From the NCBI GenBank assembly GCA_022747635.1, contig JAKTNV010000009.1:4591064-4655063 (forward strand): a DNA stretch of 64,000 bases, given 5' to 3'. The position numbers and the translations under genes are program-made. Of this stretch, positions 53,340-63,150 are shown one piece after another; within the stretch, counting starts at the first letter, position 1, and each line of letters begins with the position of its first letter. The stretch comes from Hetaerina americana (lineage: Eukaryota > Arthropoda > Insecta > Odonata > Calopterygidae). Under the pieces are notes generated by a model. That model ran no database searches. It had not been told where the DNA came from and saw nothing but the letters and a program-made list of their open reading frames with translations.

Positions 53340-53980
53340 AAAATATTTAAAATATAATTCCAGGATATGACTAGGAAGGAAAAATTGGCTATAAGATGCA
53401 CAAGGTTTGTACAAAAAGTATCGGCAACAATTGTTTCCCGACGTGTGCGTGAAGTGCTGAATTCAGACCGTCGTCGGTTGATAAGAATGTACATGATCGC
53501 AGATTGTCTACTGGCATTGACAAGGTGATAGTGCAAACGCACCCTATTATCAGTGATAATTTGGATTTGCGAAGGCTCGTACTCCCGAAGGTCTTTGGAC
53601 GGAAGACCAAGAGAGCAGAATCGAGTGTCTGCTTGTCAACACCTTCTGTAATGGCATCGCGATGATTACCCAACCCCTTCACAGTCCCGACTTGGAGCCA
53701 GCAGACTGTTATTTCTATTCCCTATAAAAGTGAAACCCAGCATTCATCAAAGAGCATCACCATGGGACCCCGTGAGTGAAGTCAAAGAAGCTTGTACGCG
53801 TCCCCCTAAGCACATTCCGCCCTCCAGGGATCATTTGGTTCGTGGACAAGCCGCAACGGCAAAAGTGTGCGTTGAACGCTCAAAGGATGTTTTTTGAGGC
53901 GCTGTTGAAGCAATGACTTGGACGACTCTGTTCTTCCGAAACTTTTTCCGATACTGTTTATGCAAACCATGAACGAAGTA
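53340..53980 (+). mobile_element. Mariner family 8, deleted copy 2
   Basis: Parallel to 5650-6335. Readable blocks: VREVLNSDRR-like HTH part near 53450-53480, LRRLVLPKVFGRKTKRAESS near 53570-53625, and after a jump SPDLEPADCYFYS (53684-53722) with the third catalytic Asp, then a HHHGTP segment and a C-terminal ALLKQ. Asp1 and Asp2 are absent. Confidence 0.72.
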
Positions 53981-54184
53981 AATGCGTTAATGTCCAATAG
54001 CAGATGTTTCCACGCCCTCAGCCCAGGAAAACAAAAAAATTATATTAAACGGGAGCTGTATTTCGTATCACCTCCTCCGAAACTTACCTTCCATTATGGG
54101 AATTATGAAAATGTTTGTTCAAAAATTACAGAGTGCTGACGATAGGAAATAAGAATCGAATTAACCAAGGAACTTATACATATG

Positions 54185-54265
54185 TACATGCACATATGCA
54201 CACACACACACACACACACAAATATATGTACATATAAATATATGTACGTATAAATATATGTATAA
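54185..54265. repeat. CA/TA microsatellite
   Basis: (CA)n followed by ATATGTAC-type repeats. Confidence 0.85.
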
Positions 54266-54270
54266 AAATA

Positions 54271-54560
54271 AGTTGGTCGTGGTAATCCAGGGGGCAGAGC
54301 GTTGGATTACTGATCGGAGGGTCCCTGGTTCAATTCCCGGGCAAGGCACTCTGGGCACCTGCAGCTCCACCCCAGTTATGTGATTTTTCGGGTACCAGGT
54401 CTTCCTGGGAAACAATAACCAGCACAGGAAAGGCGCTGGCCCCCCTACACTGATGTGTGAATTTCACACGCCATCGGGCTTAGTACTTGGTGAACTCTGC
54501 CATCACCTACTAAACCGACATTCGGGTTGATTACTGTGTTTATGGTTTTTATGTATACAT
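54271..54560 (+). mobile_element. tRNA-derived SINE family 2, full copy
   Basis: The tRNA-like head has an A-box-like GGTAATCCAGGGGGCAGAGC and a B box GGTTCAATTCC at 54327-54337, followed by CGGGCAAGGCAC. The body (TCTTCCTGGGAAACAATAAC, GTGTGAATTTCACACGCC) is shared with 4990-5155. The 3' end is GATTACTGTGTTTATGGTTT. It is a pol III-type SINE and not a tRNA gene, because the anticodon region and acceptor stem do not fold as a complete tRNA by eye. Confidence 0.85.
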
Positions 54561-54576
54561 AAATACATGAATGCAT

Positions 54577-54670
54577 AGATACATAGATACATAGATATAT
54601 AGATACATAGATACACAAATACACAAATACACAAATACACAAATACACAAATACACAAATACACAAATAC
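54577..54670. repeat. Octamer tandem repeat
   Basis: GATACATA-type units (54577-54610) change into ATACACAA-type units (54611-54668). It lies between the SINE tail and the tail of LINE copy C. Eight-base units give repeated VFVYLCIC frames. Confidence 0.9.
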
Positions 54671-54801
54671 ATAAACACATAAATACATAAATATTATTAT
54701 TATTAGGTAATCTACCGGTTAAGGTAGATTTTTGGATGGACACATCTACTAAATAAAACTTTTTGTGATTCCTAACAAAACACAAAATCCGGCATCCTAC
54801 T

Positions 54802-55161
54802 CTACATGAGGTCCCTCTTCATCTCGGAGTACTTTCTTTCTACCTTCATCCCGTCCAACATTCCTATCCTGTTCCTTCCTTTTCCTCGTTCGTCCAACAT
54901 TCTACCCTCTATCACAGTCTTCAACATCCCACTGCCAGTCAATACCCCCTTCAGCCACTTTTCCTGCCTCCATAGGATTGCTCCCAACAATCCCCTCTCT
55001 TCGCCCACCATACCAAGTACTTCCTCATTTGTTTTCTTCTCTGTCCATTTCACCTTCTCCATTCTTCTCCAAACCCACATTTCAAAAGTCTCCAGTCTAC
55101 GTCTATCCTCCTGCTTCAAAGACCAGGTTTCCGCGCCGTACATAGCTACGCTCCATGTCAA
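54802..55161 (-). pseudogene. LINE C-terminal region (copy C), open 119 codons
   Basis: YGAETWSLKQEDRRRLETFE, WVWRRMEKVKWTEKKTNEEV and GLLGAILWRQEKWLKGVLTG form the conserved C-terminus. It is the cleanest version of this part in the window. About 80 codons between KLNIK and this frame, present in copy B, are missing. Confidence 0.86.
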
Positions 55162-55169
55162 AGTTTATT

Positions 55170-56080
55170 TTAATTTATTATGTGTAGTTTATAGTTTATT
55201 AGTTTTAATATTTTAATGTTTAGCTTAGCCTTTTTCTTTCGAGAAAATCGCATAACCTTTGTTTTATTAATATTAATTCTAATTCTATACCTATCGCACT
55301 GAATTTCCAATTCACTAAGCAATGCATGCAACCCCTTGGCTGACTGACAAACTAAAGCTTGGTCTTCAGCAAACCTAACTGATTTTACGAATTCCCCACC
55401 CAATTCCATTCCTACCTCCAGTTCTTCCCATGCCTCTTTAATCATTTCCTCTGCATGCAGGTTGAACAGCAACGGTGATAATGGGCAACCCTACCTTACA
55501 CCTCTTCGTAACACTGCCCATCCCGACTCCCCATTCCCCATTCGGACCTGAGCAGTCTGAGATGTGTACAGGCTGCGGATTAGCCTCCTATCCTTCCAAT
55601 CTATTCCGATTTCCTGCATAATACTCATTAATTTTCCCAATTCACTCTATCAAACGCTTTTTCGAAATCTACGAAGCAGGCAAATACCTCTTGGTTGTAT
55701 TCTATATTCCTCTCGATTACTAATCTCATTACTTCAATGGTATCACCCGTACCTCTCCACTTCCTAAACCCAAACTGGTCATCCCCTAAGTAATAATTTG
55801 CCATTCTCTCTATCCTTTTGTTTATGATCCTGAGAACAACTTTAGTTGCGAGGGATATCAAACTTATTGTCCTGCAGTTTTCACATAGTGTAGCCTTTAC
55901 CTTTTTCGGAATAGGAACTAAAACTGATCTCACAAGGTCTTCCGGCCAGATCTTTTCCTCATTGATACTTCGAATTAGCCCATATAGCGTCTTCCTCCCA
56001 CATTTCCTGAACATTTCAGTAGTTCCACAGGAATTTTTTCTTTCCCCACGGCCTTCTTTAGTTTCATCTCCCTTGATGCC
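55170..56080 (-). pseudogene. LINE reverse transcriptase (copy C)
   Basis: Frame 55628-56014 holds PIPKKVKATLCENCRTISLI, DQFGFRKWRGTGDT and motif A FACFVDFEKAFDRVNW. Frame 55170-55472 starts just after motif B (LFNLHAEEMIKEAWEE), holds mutated motif C FAEDQALVCQSAKGL, and ends KVMRFSRKKKAKLNIK. A frameshift and a stop lie in between. Loss of the second catalytic Asp indicates no activity. Confidence 0.87.
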
Positions 56081-56863
56081 CTTTCTATCTCATCGTCTAG
56101 TATGCCTGGACCTTAGCTATCTTCCTCTACGTCATATTCTTTTTCAATGTCTAACTTTATTGGTCGAAGTTCTTTACTAATCAGTTCTTCTATATACTCC
56201 TTCCATCTCTCTTGGATCTTTCCTGTGTCAACTATTATCTTTAACTGTTAACATAGATCTTCCTTTCTTACTTCCCGATAAAGATTTAACTTAGCTGTAC
56301 AGCGCACAAATTTCACCCTTCCTCTGCAAACCTTCCATATCCTCACATTGCGTATTCCACCATGCTTCCCTTGCCCTATTTGTTGCCCGCCTCAATTTCT
56401 TGTTTAATTCTTTGTACTTCATTTTGTCTATTTCTGTATTTACATTCTTCTCTATTCTCCGCTCATCCATCTTTGCAATTAACTCATCCGTGGTCCATGG
56501 TTTCCTAGTCCTTTTCGCGTTATCGGTTCCAATAGTGTCTTTTGCGGCTTTAGATAACCCTTTCTCTATACTTTTTCATTTTTCTTCGATACTACTTAGC
56601 TCTTTACCAACCTCCGTGATTTCCTCTACCGCAGGTAGGTACTCCTTCTTTTTCAAACTATTTAAGGCTTCTGCATTCCATTATCTAACCCGCCGCCCCT
56701 GCCTTTTCTTTTTGAAACGGACGCCACATTTCATAACAACTTAATTGTGGTCAGAGTCCGCATCCGCTTCCGGGAAGCTATGCGAATTTATCATACTGTT
56801 CCTAAACTTGTGTCTAACCAGAATGTAATCTAGCTGATACCTATCTGAGTCACCTGGAATTAT

Positions 56864-57627
56864 TCATATATACCTGCGTCTTTTGTGGTGTTTAAACCAA
56901 GTCTTGGTGATGGCTAACCCCTGTCTCCCGCAGAACTCAACTGCTTTCTCCCCGCGGTCATTGCTCGCGTCTACACCGTAGTCCCCCACCTCATCACCAT
57001 CTCTTCCTTCGCCTACCGTTGCATTCCAATCCCCCATCAACATCAAATGTTTCCCTGCAGGAACACAAGCGATTATGTCCCCTAACTGATCGTATACCCT
57101 ATCGACCCCTTCTTCCTCGTTGTGGTTGCTCGGTGGCATGTATACCTGAATAATAACCAAGTTCGTCGGTTCCGCTTTTATCTCTACTAGTAATAATCTA
57201 TCCGTCACCTGCTCCATGTTGACTACGCTTCTTCCTACGTCTTCATTTAATACTATGACATCCTTCGTTGGCTCTCGTCCCCGCCACTGAATATTATTCT
57301 ATACTGATCACTCCAGTAATCCCCGCTATCCTTCCATCTCACCTCGCATAGACCTAAAATATCTGTTATTCCCCTTTACATCTCTCGCTTGATATTCTCC
57401 AGTTTACCTGTCCTCATCATTGTCCTAAAGTTTCACGTTTCTATTCTAACTAATTTGGTTTTCTTCTCCTGCGCCTTCTGTCCTGCTGCTGTTGGTTTTC
57501 CCTTGGAAGACTTTCGTGGGATGGTGACCGCGGAAGCCTTGCCTCCCCCGCTGCCGGGCACGACACACGACCGATTGGGCCGAGCCCCGTGGTTGCCAGG
57601 ACTCAAAATATCTCTATTGTCCATCAT
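56864..57627 (-). pseudogene. LINE N-terminus and endonuclease (copy C)
   Basis: Two frames: 57433-57627 (MMDNRDILSPGNHGARPN start; KTKLVRIETWNFRTM leads into the endonuclease fold) and 56864-57217 (MEQVTDRLLLVEIKAEPTNL, then LMLMGDWNATVGEGRDGDEV with Asn intact). Between them lies decayed ILGLCEVRWKDSGDYWSDQY, the usual Glu-containing motif. Broken by stops, notably near 57250 and 57390. Confidence 0.85.
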
Positions 57628-57904
57628 ATTTTTCTAGGGAATGATAATAGAGGTGGTTTCCCGTTGCCTTCCTCAATAGTGTTTTTAACGTGACACCATC
57701 ACTTACTGGCCACCCCACTGGGGTCAGATGCCATTGCAGCCGCCTCACTGAGGAAGAGACTGCGTGGACTACCTTTCGTCTGGCTCCTAACCTTCGACCT
57801 ATCTGGCATGGGTGACCCTACCAGGAGCAATTATTATTACTCCCGCCAGCACAACTCTAGGGGTCATCGGAACGCGCAAGCCCTTCCACCTCGTCAAGGT
57901 TGTA

Positions 57905-58105
57905 TTGTAGTGGAGGGGTCATAAATATATAAAACATAAATATGTAAATATATAAATATATAAATTCATTAATGTATAAATTTATAAATATAATATAATA
58001 TATATATATATATAAATATATATATAAATATATATATATATAATATATATATATAAATAAATATATAAATGTATATATATATATATTTATTTATTTATTT
58101 GTTTG
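57905..58105. repeat. AT-rich microsatellite
   Basis: (TAAATA)n and (TA)n runs with a TTTATTTATTTATTTG end, just upstream of LINE copy H. Confidence 0.9.
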
Positions 58106-58126
58106 GTTGGTTTGGCCATCCATTAT

Positions 58127-58890
58127 TAGGTAATCTACCGGAGAAAGGTAGGTTTTTTAATGGACATAACTACAAAATAAATATTTTTATTACCCTTAAA
58201 AAAACCCAAAATCCAGCATCCTACTCTACATCAGGCCCCTCTTCTTCTCTGAGTACATCCCTCTATTACAGTCTTCAACATCCCACTGCCTATCAATACG
58301 CCCCTCATCCACTTTTCCTGCATCCTTAGGATTTCTCCCAACAAACCCTTCTCTTCGTCCACCATACCAAGTACTTCCTCATTTGTTTTCTTCTCTGTCC
58401 ATTTCACCTTTTCCATTCTTCTCCACACCCACATTTCAAAACCTTCCAGTCTACATCTATCCTCCTGCTTCAATTACCACGATTCCGCGCCGTACATAGC
58501 TACGCTCCATATCAAAGTTTTTACGAGTCTTTCCTTAATATCCCCACTCAACGTCCCTCTCATCAACTCCCTCCTCCTTGTGAAAGCCTCTTTGCCTAGC
58601 GCAATTCTTCTCCTTACGTCCCTTCTGCTTTGACCGTGTTGATCCAAAACACTTCCGAGATTCGCAAACTGTTCTATCTGCTCTATTTTTTGCCTTCCTA
58701 TTTAAATGGTTAACTCAGCCTTCCTTTTTTTTAAAAACCGCATAAACTTTGATATAATGGTACTGATGATCATCAGATTATTTTCATCAGCAATTATTTT
58801 TCCTTAGAAACTTGTAAGCTAAAAGCGTCTTGAGTTGGTCGCTTAACTTGAATTCTGAACTGAGTGATTGTCTCATTAGATATTTTAAAT
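58127..58890 (-). mobile_element. RTE-like LINE 3' part (copy H)
   Basis: The 3' hairpin region reads TAATCTACCGGAGAAAGGTA, followed by the TTTTTTAATGGACATAACTA block. Antisense coding includes EDRCRLEGFEMWVWRRMEKV and EVLGMVDEEKGLLGEILRMQ (58231-58473) and, further 5', HGQSRRDVRRRI-like and NKVYAVFKK-like segments. The 5' end merges with sequence also present in copy G. Confidence 0.83.
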
Positions 58891-59366
58891 TGACCATGAC
58901 GAGAAAATTAACTGACAAGGCGGAAGAATTTTTCGACTGTCAGCCGAGTTGGGCAACTCCATCGGACCGTGCAAGGATAATATATGTATATTTCCAGAGA
59001 CCGGTGATGAAAAGTCTCCTTTGGATTGAATTTGAGTTAACTAATGGAACTGAGACATGGACATTAACAAGTCAGGAGGAAGAAACCCTGAGAAAATTTG
59101 AAAGAAAAATCACAAGGGGAATCTGCGGCCCAATTAGAGAAGGAGATAGATGGAGAATTAGAATGAACATGGAGATAAATGAACTACTAGAGGGGAAGGA
59201 CATTGTTAGATTTGCCAAGTCACTGCGGCTGGCATGGTTGGGCCATGTAGAAAGGATGGAAAATGACAGAATGCCCGAGCTGATCGTTAATAGCAAGAAG
59301 GGAGGGGTCAGAAGAAGAGGAAGACCAAGGAACAGATGGCTACACAGGATGTGGAGGATGATTTGA
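58830..59366 (+). pseudogene. Chimeric 178-codon ORF across two LINE fragments
   Basis: Residues 1-68 or so come from the antisense strand of LINE copy H and unassigned DNA. Residues about 70-178 are the C-terminus of the second RTE-like family. The frame is open by chance across the junction at about 59038. It is unlikely to be a real gene. Confidence 0.7.
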
Positions 59367-59460
59367 AGGCAATGGGAGTTACAAGATGGAAGGAAAAAGC
59401 AGGAACAAGAACTCTGAATGCGGGCATATCATTGGGGAAGCCAAGGCCCGCACCAGGCTG
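59038..59460 (+). mobile_element. Second RTE-like LINE type, C-terminal fragment
   Basis: The coding GTETWTLTSQEEETLRKFER, then GDRWRIRMN, EGKDIVRFAKSLRLAWLGHV and GVRRRGRPRNRW is the standard C-terminus of another endonuclease-reverse transcriptase family (the GRPR-K/N-RW block is diagnostic). After a one-base shift near 59350 it continues EDDLKAMGVTRWKEKAGTRT to a stop at about 59488. This family differs from the EVLGMVGEERG family and is represented only once. Confidence 0.85.
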
Positions 59461-59624
59461 TAAGACTGCAAATAACGATGATTGAATATGAAGGGGTCGG
59501 ATGTGATTGGGAAGAAAATCCAGCCTCACGCGCGGGACTGATAACTCCTGTAAACTGGCGTTCCTTTGATAACCTCCCAGCCTCCGAGAAAGAGTGGAAA
59601 TACGTACCTTGATAGAGGGCAGAC

Positions 59625-60030
59625 CATCGAGTGGAATTACGAGTGAATTAGTCATATCAAATTCCACTGGTAAAATTTTATATGCCCCTCCAGATGACAT
59701 CCGTCCAGCTTCGGTCATTCCTCGCACTTTCAGTCGGCAATCTTCCATCACCATTCTATGCACTTGTGCAATAATTTCTGATAGAGTAGCACAATTTTGG
59801 CCGATCACCACGCGGATCATCATTTAAGCTGTCCCGATCGATCTTAAACTCGTTTGTCCTATTTGGCAACAGTTGAATATGAAGGAGCAGAGTCCCCCAG
59901 AGTGTTCTGAAAGTCGGTATGAGTATCCTTTGCTTTCATACCTTTCTTTACGAAGTATTTAGTCACAGCTCGAATCCCAATTTTTTCCATCTTCACAAAT
60001 CACTACACGGAAACAACAGCAGAGAGGCGT
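59625..60030 (-). mobile_element. Mariner family 9, N-terminal fragment
   Basis: From the start at 59990 on the minus strand the codons read MEKIGIRAVTKYFVKKGMKA, then FQNTLGDSAPSYSTVAK, a stop, and EFKIDRDSLNDDPRGDRPKL, a full first HTH of a SETMAR-like mariner. After a frameshift, ATLSEIIAQVHRMVMEDCRL, then VRGMTEAGRMSSGGAYKILP covers the second HTH. The catalytic domain is absent. No TIR was found. Confidence 0.8.
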
Positions 60031-60489
60031 CCGCACCACGGATCTCTTCCCAGAGCACTGACGCGTAGTACGTGTTTACTCGTGAAGGATTACCTATTAC
60101 TACGCGATAAACTCCTTGCGCGAGCTCTGGCATCTAGTGGGTGATTCCGAGAACCTTTCAAACTACTCTCTTATAACATTTAATTTTCAACTGTTTGGTG
60201 AATATGTCGTAAACGATTTGGCATTAATCGATGCTCAAAGTAACAATCGTAAAACGAGGATGTTTTTTCCAGATTCAAGGCTTAGTAGTAGTGTGTGCAC
60301 ATTTCGGAGACTCGGACTACTCGCGTTTGAAGAGCATTCGGTTGCATTGTACGATGCACTTTAGCGATCTGTTTACTAAGGGAGTGGGAAATGTCGCGCT
60401 CGTCAATAAAGGCTACCCTTTAGGAATATACGAGGCAAATTTTGTTCTGTTTTTCGCCATTTAAGAAATTGATAACTTAAATTGACAAC
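60031..60489. other. Unassigned DNA
   Basis: Overlapping frames of 77-82 codons at 60116-60464 (+) have no recognisable domain. Confidence 0.35.
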
Positions 60490-60720
60490 TTATTTGGAAT
60501 ATACCGCAAGTATTTGCGATCTTTGGGAGAAAATTTAGCAAAATGAATGAGATAAAGTCCAGAGAAAATCCGCTAGATTCGTTAAATGTTGTTATAACCA
60601 GAACACAAGTGTGTCAGGTCTCTTAAAAGATTTAGGCCAGGAGCCACTTGAAATACGGAGAGAACAAGCGAGAGTTAGACTACTGACTCTAGACTACCTG
60701 AACCACTTACGTGTTAACCG
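60490..60720 (+). mobile_element. CR1-like LINE fragment (subfamily B)
   Basis: Decayed YLEYTASICDLWEK, DKVQRKSARFVKC and LLKDLGQEPLEIRREQARVR coding, equal to 19075-19290. No 3' stem-loop. Confidence 0.78.
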
Positions 60721-61009
60721 AAGAGGAGACTGAATAGGTTAACACTATTATTTATAATATTTTCCTATCTTATATTAATACATGATGCTTAAATGAAGAA
60801 CACAATGTATATTTCCACTGCTCTTTATTTACGTACAATTAGTTTCTCCCTCCCTAGAAAAGGGATCTATAGAGTCTTTCAATGTGTACATTCAGTTACA
60901 ATAACCAGACGCTCGGGACTAAAAGCTATTTCCATCGTTGTCACCGAAAAGTTTTTGGGGAACCACCTGGAAAGGGTTGCTTGCGTTCTCGTTTACCTCC
61001 TACATCGAC

Positions 61010-61480
61010 ATTTACATCTTCACAATACCCCACAAGCCGCCGCAGTGGCGTGTGGCGGGGGTGCTAGATCACCGCGAGTAAAAAAGAACAAAACCACATG
61101 CAAAATCAACAAATTCATGCGAACTTTCATCCGAAGAGGCGAATACAATATTCATGCCAAAATCTGTATAAGTTACACGCATGCAAAAACATATGCTATC
61201 AACTAACTCAGATATGCACACCTACGGATCTACATCATGTTTACGCAACGTTTAATCTTGTCCCGACTTGTAAATTGAATGTCTTTAATATTTACATGGT
61301 GATTTTGGTTTCTTACAATATGGATTCCTGATTGACCGGGGAAAGAACGAGTATTTGTATCTGTATCTGCACTGGTATCTATCTCCCTTATCTTATCCCA
61401 ATTATGCTAAAAGGCCTGCCACACTCGACTTCTTATGGTATCAACTTTTCACGAATCTGGTGAATTTTCTCTGGAACTTA
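61010..61480 (-). mobile_element. CR1-like LINE 3' end (subfamily B)
   Basis: Stem-loop at 61025-61061, the AAAACCACATGCAAAATCAA and ACACGCATGCAAAAACATAT blocks, then antisense 3' UTR (CGCAACGTTTAATCTTGTCC, CCTGATTGACCGGGGAAAGA) and a short coding remnant. The longest uninterrupted version of this tail. Confidence 0.82.
61025..61061 (-). repeat. CR1-like 3'-terminal stem-loop
   Basis: ATACCCCACAAGCCGCCGCA then GGCGTGTGGCGGGGGTGC. Confidence 0.72.
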
Positions 61481-61539
61481 CCTGATTTATTTTGTTAATC
61501 TCTCTCCCAAATATCCTAAATGCATCTCTTCACACATCA

Positions 61540-61897
61540 TCACCAAGCCCCGAAAGCCACCCCAAGGATATGTGGCAGGGCGGACTTTTTACATACTCAA
61601 AACGAGGTCTAACTAGAGCGAAATAACACCTCTCTTTAACTTTCTCATTAAATTTCTCCACCACCCGTTTAATGAAGCCGAGTTTCTTTACAGTGGTTCC
61701 GCATATTGCCCTGTTGCGAGTGTACTAGTATGTGCACCCCATGAAAGGCGGGGTGTTACAACTACCCCTAAATGTTAAACTTGATCGACCGTAGCTAGCA
61801 ATGAACCCTCTATTTCATAATTACTGTCCTGTTCTCCACTTGTTTTGATCCAATATCATGTGCGAGACCGACTTCTTCGCCAGGCTTCCTTTGTGTG
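61540..61897 (-). mobile_element. CR1-like LINE fragment with internal deletion
   Basis: The stem-loop at 61545-61583 is followed almost directly by antisense ORF coding. In sense it reads VDQV, HLGVVVTPRLSWGAHT, a NRAICGTTVKKLGFIKR block, and KFNEKVKERCYF (61620-61700). The 3' UTR has been removed. Confidence 0.72.
61545..61583 (-). repeat. CR1-like 3'-terminal stem-loop
   Basis: GCCCCGAAAGCCACCCC then GATATGTGGCAGGGCGG: inner GCCAC/GTGGC, outer GCCC/GGGC. Confidence 0.65.
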
Positions 61898-61955
61898 TAC
61901 AACCCTGTCCAATAAATACGCGAATTGAGGCCATAAAAACTTTATTTGGCAACAT

Positions 61956-62252
61956 TCAGTCTACATCGACTCTGTACCCTTCGAAGTAATCTTCATTCGT
62001 TGCTATGCACTTATTCCATCTCCTTCCATTCCACTGTTCAAAGCACCCTTGGAAGTCCTCGGTAGTTAGGCTTTTCAGTTGTCCCGTCGTTTTTTGCTTT
62101 ATTGTGTCTTCCACATCTTCCCAGTGATGTCCCCTCATCACATTTTTGTATTGTGGGAATCGGAAACAGTCGTAGGGGGCGAGATCTGGCGAATAAGGAC
62201 GATTGCCAAGGATGGTGATTGAATTTTTTGCCAGGAACTGGCAAGCAATCAA
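61956..62252 (-). pseudogene. Mariner C-terminal half (family 7)
   Basis: IACQFLAKNSITIL, then PYSPDLAPYDCFRFPQYK holds the third Asp (residue about 27), followed by HHWEDVEDTIKQKTTGQLK and the typical end GRRWNKCIATNEDYFEGYRV. Confidence 0.83.
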
Positions 62253-62300
62253 TGCAGCTTGGGTACGATTTTTGCATACACTTCTTTATGACCCAAATGT

Positions 62301-62660
62301 TCAGTTAAAATATTGTGCACAGTTGATTTTACCTAAATTCAGTTCATCAGCTTTAATTCGGACAGTTTTTCGACGATCGATAAGGAGAACGGACCGCACA
62401 CGATCAATGTTGTCGTCAACAGAGGTGGTTGAAGGTCGTCCCGGCCTTGAATCATCATCCGTCTTGGCGTCTTGTCGGCCATCTTTAAAACGTTTAATCC
62501 ACTTGAAAACGGATGTTTTCTTCTTCAAAGCATTATCACCGTAAACAGCTATAAATATTTCAGGAGTTTCATGATAACTTTTACCGCTCTTCACCATAAA
62601 ACTTCATGTTGATTCGTTGCACAGTGATGTCGTCAATTTCCATTTTCGACAAACAGTAAA
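62301..62660 (-). pseudogene. Mariner N-terminal half (family 7)
   Basis: Starts at MEIDDITVQRINMKF (62645-62597, with a stop), continues SYHETPEIFIAVYGDNALKK, FKWIKRFKDGRQDAKTDDDS and RPGRPSTTSVDDNI, then RSVLLIDRRKTVRIKADELN. A frameshift follows, with HNILTEHLGHKEVYAKIVP in the next frame. Confidence 0.82.
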
Positions 62661-62934
62661 AACAAGGACAACAGAAATTAACATAACATATATCATACGC
62701 ACAGCTCGACGATCCGCCAAGCACAGACGGCTCATTGGGTCTCAGACAACTAGCGCCGCTGGTGGGCGAGTTTATATAACTCCGCGTCATAGCCACCAGA
62801 TTGTACCACTTTGCGTAGTTTTGGCCAAACCACGTTGATGCTAGGGCTACATTAGCTTTTTTGATACTTAAATCCTCAGTGAAGCTTGTTTGACTGAATT
62901 TTAGTCATTTTAATTTTTTGGATGCGCTCCAGAT

Positions 62935-63150
62935 TACAATGACCTTGATTTATTACTATTATAATTCCTTATTTTCCGGGAAAATAACGAGTATCTGTCA
63001 GTACTGGAGTCTATCTCCCTTATCTTATCTTTGTGGATTTATCTATCTAAATATAATGGTAATAATGCCTTAAGTAGTTAACTGTTAAATTCGATTCTTC
63101 TGATCCTTTCGAAAATAGTCTCAGTCTCGCTTGCTCTCTTTGCTCGCTGT
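62935..63150 (-). mobile_element. CR1-like LINE 3' UTR fragment (subfamily B)
   Basis: TCCTTATTTTCCGGGAAAAT, CTGGAGTCTATCTCCCTTAT, then CTTGCTCTCTTTG matches the antisense UTR at 44870-45050. No stem-loop. Confidence 0.7.

Larger units (their letters stand above)
54705..57840 (-). mobile_element. RTE-like LINE, near full-length copy C
   Basis: The most complete copy, about 3.1 kb. From the 5' end: leader (about 57628-57840), N-terminal segment and endonuclease (56864-57627), linker, reverse transcriptase (55170-56080), C-terminal region (54802-55161), 3' UTR, hairpin TCTACCGGTTAAGGTAG at 54711-54727 (plus strand) and a (TAA)n-like tail. A single long ORF of about 940 codons would be expected but is broken by several stops and frameshifts. 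The motif C FADD has become FAED. Confidence 0.93.
61900..62836 (-). mobile_element. Mariner family 7, internally deleted
   Basis: The left terminal repeat (CCCTGTCCAATAAATACGC) lies next to TA at 61898-61899. The right end carries a diverged inverse (GCGTAGTTTTGGCCAAACC). The HTH half (62301-62660) and C-terminal half (61956-62252) are joined after a deletion that took Asp1 and Asp2. The junction lies near 62258-62262, right after a KEVYAKIVP block. Confidence 0.83.

Noticed and set aside
53389..53682. A 97-codon minus-strand frame as a gene
   Set aside because: It is antisense to the mariner family 8 remnant.
54281..54350. Functional tRNA gene
   Set aside because: The B box is good, but the sequence continues into a repeated body and the stems of a full tRNA are not complete by eye. 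It is a SINE head.
54577..54670. CRISPR-like array
   Set aside because: Units are 8 bp with no spacers; it is a simple tandem repeat in eukaryotic DNA.
54445..54785. VFVYLCIC-rich repeat protein
   Set aside because: Translation of the octamer satellite and the SINE 3' end.
59308..59823. A 171-codon minus-strand frame as a gene
   Set aside because: Its first third is mariner family 9 HTH coding and the rest is antisense of a LINE C-terminus, so it is a composite of element fragments.
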